A DNA stretch of 64,000 nucleotides from Tubiluchus corallicola (taxonomy: Eukaryota > Priapulida > Priapulimorpha > Priapulimorphida > Tubiluchidae), in NCBI GenBank assembly GCA_030141605.1, contig JAQGDQ010000258.1:35001-99000 (forward strand), given 5' to 3'. Numbering within the stretch: position 1 is the first letter of the stretch; each line of letters begins with the position of its first letter. Below the pieces are notes generated by a model. It was not told where the DNA came from and did not search any database. It saw only the letters and a program-made list of their open reading frames with translations. Shown here one piece after another: positions 58,362-64,000 of this stretch. A program made the position numbers and the translations under genes.

Positions 58362-59157
58362 ATATTTAGTTTGATGTTATCGCACATATTTTGTTTCCTT
58401 CGCTGATTTATTATTTATGTTTCATTTTCTTCTTTTGGTTTGACTTGATCTTCTAGTTTGTTTATGTTTTAATCGGTTAGTTAAATCCTTTACGTATTTG
58501 GTTGATCATCATTGCATATTTTTCATTTCATCTTAATGCTTCCTTCTTGCGTACACTATTTAGATATATATATATATATATATATATAATAATATTTAGA
58601 TATTATTTAGATCTATTAGTTTAGAACTAGTAGATTAGAACTATTTAGATATTTCACTTTTAAGTTTTAATTTCTTCCGCCATAAATTTATGTTAACAGT
58701 TGTACTGCATAATTATATTACACGGTTTAATTAGCAGTGTTACAAATTTTCTCCACTAACCTGAGAAGGGTAGCTGACTTGACGACCAATTGGTCTTTCA
58801 CTACCCTTTCTCCTGCACCCCCCTAACTCTTTCCTTTATGCATAATTTATCCTATTTAATTAACTTGCAATGTGGTTAAGGTAAAGAAAGTAATTCATTG
58901 TAATTGCAACAATAGTATTTTAGAGTCCTTTGTGCAACTTTGTGATGACTCATTCATTAAAAATTAGTTGCATCTGTGTTTTGTAATTTAATGATTTACA
59001 GTTCTGTTAACAAATTGACCTGTTTGCTTTAATGATAATATATAAATTGTGACTTTTAGCTCGTTGAGGAACATTTAGTATTATTTCTATATATATGTGT
59101 AAATGTTTAGATTTGTTCTGTGCAAATGTTCAAATATACTTCTTTATTCTCTTTATT
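58362..59157. other. Non-coding, AT-rich
   Basis: Contains a (TA)n run at 58565-58588 and no recognised exon. An EMC10 first exon may lie somewhere upstream but was not found. Confidence 0.4.
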
Positions 59158-59397
59158 ATGCCGATTAGGGCTGTGACAGTACACGTCGGTTACAATACGA
59201 TACATATCATGAGACTAACTTCACAATACGATACATATCACAATACACCCGAGTTAACGTTTGCAAGCTTTATGAAAAAACTAGATGGAGCTGTTGATAA
59301 TAAATGCTAAAACGTTTTTATCAAGCAGCAGTTTTAGGATCCCTAAATGCTGAAATAACTTCATTAACTGTTTGATTTTTAGTTATTACTTGTGTAA

Positions 59398-60402
59398 TAT
59401 GTAGGCAGTGGCGTCGTGCTATAGGGGCCCGGGGGGTGGGGGTGCCCCCCCCCAATTATTTAGAAAATGTCAAAATGGCAAACGGTAAGCAAATTTATTT
59501 CCGACTCAGGTAATGCAACAAACCGGTGTTGATTCTCTCCGAACAGGTCTGTTCTATGAGATCATCGACCTGATGACAAGTGCGTTGAACTCTAGATTTG
59601 GTTCTGATGTCATTCCGTTGCTACTGTCAACTGACTGTCTGATCAACCCATCAACATCACCTGCAAAGATGGAGAAAGTCAAGACTCTTTGCACCTTCTA
59701 CATGGCTGATCTCGATGAAGAAACCCTCGAGTTGGAGTACCGCTTGTTCACTCATGCTGTCACTGCAGATGCTGTTCCTGAACATGTCAACACAAACTGC
59801 ATTCACTCAATATACTGTTATATGACTTCTTCTGGACTGGACAAACTTTACCCAATGATCTCCATCGCATACCCATTGATTCTGAGTCTGACTCTTGCTC
59901 TTGTGAGAGATCCTTTTCTGCTCTCAAATTTGTCAAGAATGCTCTCCGCAATGAGTCAGTCACGACTGAGTGACCTGATGATCCTCGCAGTTGAGGCTGA
60001 GAAAACAAAGAATATGGACTTGAAGTCTGTGGTTGAGTTCTTCTGGAGTGATGTTCTGCGTCGATAGTACAAATTTTTAGTGCATTAATTCGTATGGGTG
60101 ACGGCAAAAGGTGTCTTAAAGGTACATATGTTTTGGTAGTCATCTTTTCGCCGAATCTTTGGATTCCTGACAGCTGATAAATACTTAATTAAATTTTAAT
60201 TTAATTTTTAATTTTAATTAAGTTTCCGTTGCTATAGCTTTAAGTTAAATGCCAGTTGGGAATAAATAAATCGTTTTCTTGCATGCAAAATACTGTGTGG
60301 GAATTCAAAATTATAAGTTTTTTTAAACAGTTAAGTTCCGCCATTATATACAGTCAGGCCCCCCTAATTTTTTTTGGTGCACGATGCCCCTGTATGTAGG
60401 CA
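59398..60402 (+). mobile_element. hAT element (ZMYM1-like), 989 bp, deleted
   Basis: Element 59406-60394. Ends CAGTGGCGTCGTGC and GCACGATGCCCCTG are imperfect inverted repeats, flanked by a perfect 8-bp duplication TATGTAGG (59398-59405, 60395-60402). It holds only the C-terminal part of a transposase. Confidence 0.9.
59513..60067 (+). pseudogene. hAT transposase C-terminal fragment
   Basis: 184-codon open frame. The segment from LRTGLFYEIIDLMTSALNSR through LSNLSRMLSAMSQSRLSDLM and LAVEAEKT resembles the dimerisation region of hAT transposases of the ZMYM1-like type. The N-terminal zinc finger and most catalytic parts are missing, so it cannot transpose itself. The frame is intact over its length. 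The first ATG is probably not a natural start. Confidence 0.75.
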
Positions 60403-60957
60403 ATTGTTATCCATCAAAAAAGCAGAACATACCAGTACTGTAGGTTTAAAATTTGCTTGTGTATTTTCTGATTCAGGTTTGCCATTTCACAAGTTTAAAT
60501 GTAAACATAAAGAATAGCCAATGTGATAACTTAATTATGCTAGTACATTTTAAATACTTTGCATTTGCAATTGCTTTAGCTGCCAGAAGTGCCTGTATCA
60601 AGTCAACTACTTCAATGCTTTGATTGATATGTATCTACAGTAAACCCTACAGCTTCAGCTTGAATTACTTCACATTATTTTTATCAGCATACAGGGTCAA
60701 GCTAATTTTCTGAATATCACTGATCAGGTTATCACTTTATGAGTGCACTTTGGTGATAGGCATCTTGTAATGAAAGATATCATGATGCATCGATACATCA
60801 ATGTATCGTTACAGACCTATTTCATATGGTAAATTATGTGGCGGTGCTTGTTTTGTCAGCACACCATCCCCTGCAAATAGAGGGCTCTTTTCTACTTGTA
60901 ACTGGCAGAATGTACATATTATTTATACATAACAAGAGCTTTTTGTTTATTTGCTAG

Positions 60958-63695
60958 AAGCCGAGTTTTCTGTACGAGGAACCATTAGTATCCGATCTGT
61001 TACACAAAATCACGCTAATTTCATCCAAGAGCCGGTTTCTGTTCAAGATATGGAACATCTGCAGGTATGCTCAGTGTGCAGTAACTACTAGTACTCTGTT
61101 ATAGTCTTATCCTATTCTATTTTATCACATGCTTTAAAATATATATAAAACCAGGTATATGTAATCTAAAATTTTACAATGTTTGTCTGTTATGAATTTG
61201 CCATTAATCATCTGTCAGTGAGCCAATTAATCAGCTAATCAGCCAGTCAATCAATTGAACTGTCAGATAGTGACTGTTATTTTATTAATTATTTAGTTGA
61301 TTAACTAGTGGTTGCTACTAGCTTTTGATTGATTGTTTGACTGCTTGGTTTGGTGGCACCAACAAATTATTTAACAAACTTGTTAGCTAATTAGCTAACT
61401 AATTATTAATTTGCCTGGCTCACTGGAATGAACTCATGCATGAATTAGCTAACTAACCAACTTTGGTGGCGGAAAATTATTTATCAACTTGTCAGATAAT
61501 TAACTAATTACTTTGCCAGGCTGATTCAGATGAACAATTAAACATAAGCACACATGCATGAGGGGCAGCTTGGCGCTTTGGCAGGTTTAGCGGGTTGGCA
61601 CAGTGGCAATTTGGTGGGTTTCACAGTAGGGTAGATTATACACTTTGGTGGGCTGGGCGCTTTGGCAAGGTTATCAGTCATTTGGATTTAGCACATTGGG
61701 AAGTTTAGCAACACTGTGGATTTGGCACATTAGCAGATTTGACAGCATACAGGCTTGTCTCAGAGGGTAGTTTGGCATTGTAGTGGTCTAGGATTTTTGG
61801 CAGTTTGGTGAGTTTTGCAGTAGGCTGGATTTGGCAGTTTGGTGAATTGGTACATTGGCGGATTTGTCACTTTGGCAGTCAATTTGGCAGGCCTGGCAGT
61901 GGGGTGGAGTTGGCAATTTGATGGTTTGGCGAGTGCGGGCTTGTTACTATGGCTGTTTAGCCGACATGACATGACGGCAGTCTGTGAAGCAGTAAGAGGA
62001 AGTTTCTTAGCGTGATCACACTGATCACTCACATATAAGATGTGTTCCACATGTTATATAATGGTTATGTCAGGTCATTTCAACTTTTCCAACGCTTCAT
62101 TGTGCTCCTTCATGGACTGTCTGCCTATGTTACCCATTGGCAATTAAATGCAGTACCTAGAATTTCATTATTAAAGTATATCTAAATTCAGTATTGAATA
62201 TTATAGAGTGTATACCCCGTGCAAAGTGAAAATATTTTGACTTGGCTTCTTTTGCAGGTGCTTTCAGAAAATGATGGTATATATCGAGTACGAGTGCTCT
62301 CAAAGCAAAACGGTTATGTTTCTACTTTTGTAAAAGCGGTTGGTGTCTATTGTCTTGCTTAGCCGTGTTTACCAGGCATCTAGAAATGCATATGTATTAT
62401 TGTGTATCCAGCTGCATAAAAACGCCTACAAAATAGCTATGGAATAAATAATGCAAGTAGTTTACGGGACACGCATGTACAGTACTATGGAAAGCCCGTA
62501 TGGAAAGATTGCAATAGGTGATAGTCTGTTTTTCTGCATTTGCAGATCCAAAATGCAATTTACTGATAAATGTGTGCATTAAAAACAAAGTGATATTTGT
62601 CAATAATGGATTTATGTTCTATAACATATGCAAAATTCCGGATGTCTGGTAAACAAGGCTTTAGCAGTGTTTTGCAAAAGGATATTTCTGAAATGTTTAT
62701 TTCTTATACGATTTAGCGTGCGACAATCTGGAATCCAGTACTCATTGGTGGGCCTTTTCAACATTGGTGTTTGTAACCAGACCAGAACCTAGTGCATTGT
62801 CAATGGCAATTATCTAAGACCACCCACTGATCTGGCAAAGATATCTTAACCACATACAGGTGTTTATATACATCCTTCTTCAACGAGACTAAAACGGCCA
62901 GAATCAGTGTGCCGAATGAAGCCGTCCAAAGCAAGTATTGAACCCAAGTTGTCGGCTTAATTTCGGACATGAAGCACATCTGCGCATCTGCGAAGCTATT
63001 TTGCCCCGATATCACTATTATAATGTTATTAATGATTTTGCTCAAAACAAATAAAAGAAATTGATAATGTGTTGGGTTTGTAGTTGTTTTGAATTAAAGT
63101 ACAGAATGCTGACAACCAGTTTTATATTATATTATTATATTATTTGTAATAGTAAAGTTATAGCATGATGCTTGTTCTTAGTGCTCTCTGTATGAGTCTG
63201 GTTTGTCTGATATCATTCGACTTCATATGGATGAATCAACCACTTTGCTTGGTGTTTCCATGACAACGGTTCCAGCTTTGTGTCAAGGTGTTGAACTGGA
63301 AGACATAGAGGACATAGTTACATTTAACACATCCCTAGAAATTACACAAACGGTGCTGGGACCAACGTAAGTTTTTTATTGAAAATTGTAAGCAAAAGTT
63401 TATAGTACTGTATAGATTATTAGTCATATTTGTTTCATTTGTTTACTTGCTAGTGTAATTATTTGTTATATTTATGTTTATCTGATTGTTGTTTTGATAA
63501 GAATGCAAATCTTTAACAAAGTGTAACATCATTGTTGTGAACATAAGATTATTGCTTTGAGCTGTGGTTTTATTTTTGCAGAATTTTTATTTTTATTTTA
63601 GGCCAGATACAGCTACATATCTGCAAAAGCTAAATAAGGAACGAGAATCAAAAGCCAAGGGAGAGCAAGACAATCGATCATTTCTAGCAAAATAT
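60958..63695 (+). CDS. EMC10: ER membrane protein complex subunit 10, internal exons
   Basis: Four exons: 60958-61064, 62258-62338, 63182-63366, 63602-63695; phases join to about 155 residues. The order FSVRGTISIRS, then LSENDGIYRVRVLSKQNGYVSTFVKA, CSLYESGLSDIIRLHMD, VEDIEDIV-like, FNTSLEI, and GPTPDTATYLQKLNKE followed by FLAKY matches EMC10 along its lumenal domain up to the point just before the transmembrane helix. FNTS keeps the known glycosylation sequon. The first exon (signal peptide) and last exon (membrane helix) are not in the window. The 62338 donor is GCG|gttggt, weaker than the others. EMC10 is a lumen-facing part of the complex that inserts tail-anchored and multipass proteins into the ER. 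Confidence 0.92.
61565..61950. repeat. Degenerate TTTGGCA-type tandem repeat
   Basis: About 20-bp imperfect unit, TTTGGCAGTTTGGTGGATT-like, over almost 400 bp in the first seen EMC10 intron. The preceding 300 bp are AATTAGCTAACTAA-rich. Confidence 0.75.
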
Positions 63696-64000
63696 GTAAG
63701 CTGTTGTTACAATAATATATTAAATATTCTTGTTAGTTCTTCTCTGGATCACAAAGCTTGATTGTTAATTAGTAAACTGGTTCAGAGCAACATGATTAGA
63801 ATTCGAATGCCGATCAAACAACAGTTAGCATACAAATTTTACAACATTGTAGCCTGCAAGTTTGCTGCATGTTGGCTAAAAGGACCTTGTTAAGCCACAC
63901 ACACAATGTAATCACACTAAAATTTATTCATTTAAGTAGTTGTCAGGACTTGTTCTGAGCTAAAATATATATAATTAAAATTCACTTTTTTATCTTTATA
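63696..64000 (+). other. EMC10 intron, no last exon seen
   Basis: After donor TAT|gtaagc no transmembrane-coding exon occurs before the window ends. Confidence 0.6.

Larger units (their letters stand above)
59166..60819. mobile_element. Older hAT-like copy, split by a nested element
   Basis: Left end TAGGGCTGTGACAGTACAC and the inverse of the right end TAGGTCTGTAACGATACAT match at about 14 of 19 positions. Repeated ACAATACGATACATATCA inside. No matching 8-bp duplication remains, so this call is weaker than for the nested element. Confidence 0.5.

Overview
This is a fragment of an intron-rich, AT-rich animal nuclear genome. Coding exons have GT/AG junctions that join in frame, the protein families are metazoan (cadherin, astacin with ShKT domains, C1q, C2H2 zinc fingers, EMC10), and the space between them is full of non-LTR, LTR and DNA-transposon copies plus minisatellites. 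The gene set suits a marine invertebrate. A tunicate or another invertebrate deuterostome is possible, but I cannot fix the phylum from sequence alone.

Layout. 1-2.74 kb: a minus-strand non-LTR element (ORF1 plus an open ORF2 leaving the window). 4.0-11.1 kb: the first four coding exons of a secreted or membrane cadherin-like gene on the minus strand; its third intron holds a 54-bp minisatellite split by a nearly full-length non-LTR element with an 11-bp target-site duplication. 11-21 kb: no recognised host gene, only decayed repeats, a local duplication and a hAT-type MITE. 21.1-23.45 kb: an 18-finger C2H2 zinc-finger gene (+). 23.4-29.9 kb: LINE fragments, tandem repeats and a foldback element. 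29.9-43.45 kb: one complete nine-coding-exon astacin metalloprotease gene (-) with three C-terminal ShKT domains. I could reconstruct it end to end as 385 aa, with a TATA box and a 5' UTR exon. Its introns carry a hAT MITE, two piggyBac-like MITEs, a telomere-like foldback element and several minisatellites. 45.8-46.2 kb: a doubtful membrane-protein exon. 47.15-47.3 kb: the last exon of a C1q-domain gene (-). 49.95-58.36 kb: a young, apparently intact Ty3/Gypsy element whose 5' LTR abuts an assembly gap. 59.2-60.8 kb: a ZMYM1-like hAT fragment nested inside an older hAT-like copy. 60.96-63.70 kb: four internal exons of EMC10 (+), running off the right edge.

The host genes look unrelated to each other in function. 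The window is mainly a record of repeated insertion into introns. I found no clear case for a wholly new molecular system. The most unusual structures are a 661-bp inverted-repeat element filled with opposed telomere-like repeats (34.1-34.8 kb), a tandem array in the astacin gene that repeats a 3' splice site about eight times (31.74-32.27 kb), and a minisatellite interrupted by a LINE with a readable target duplication.
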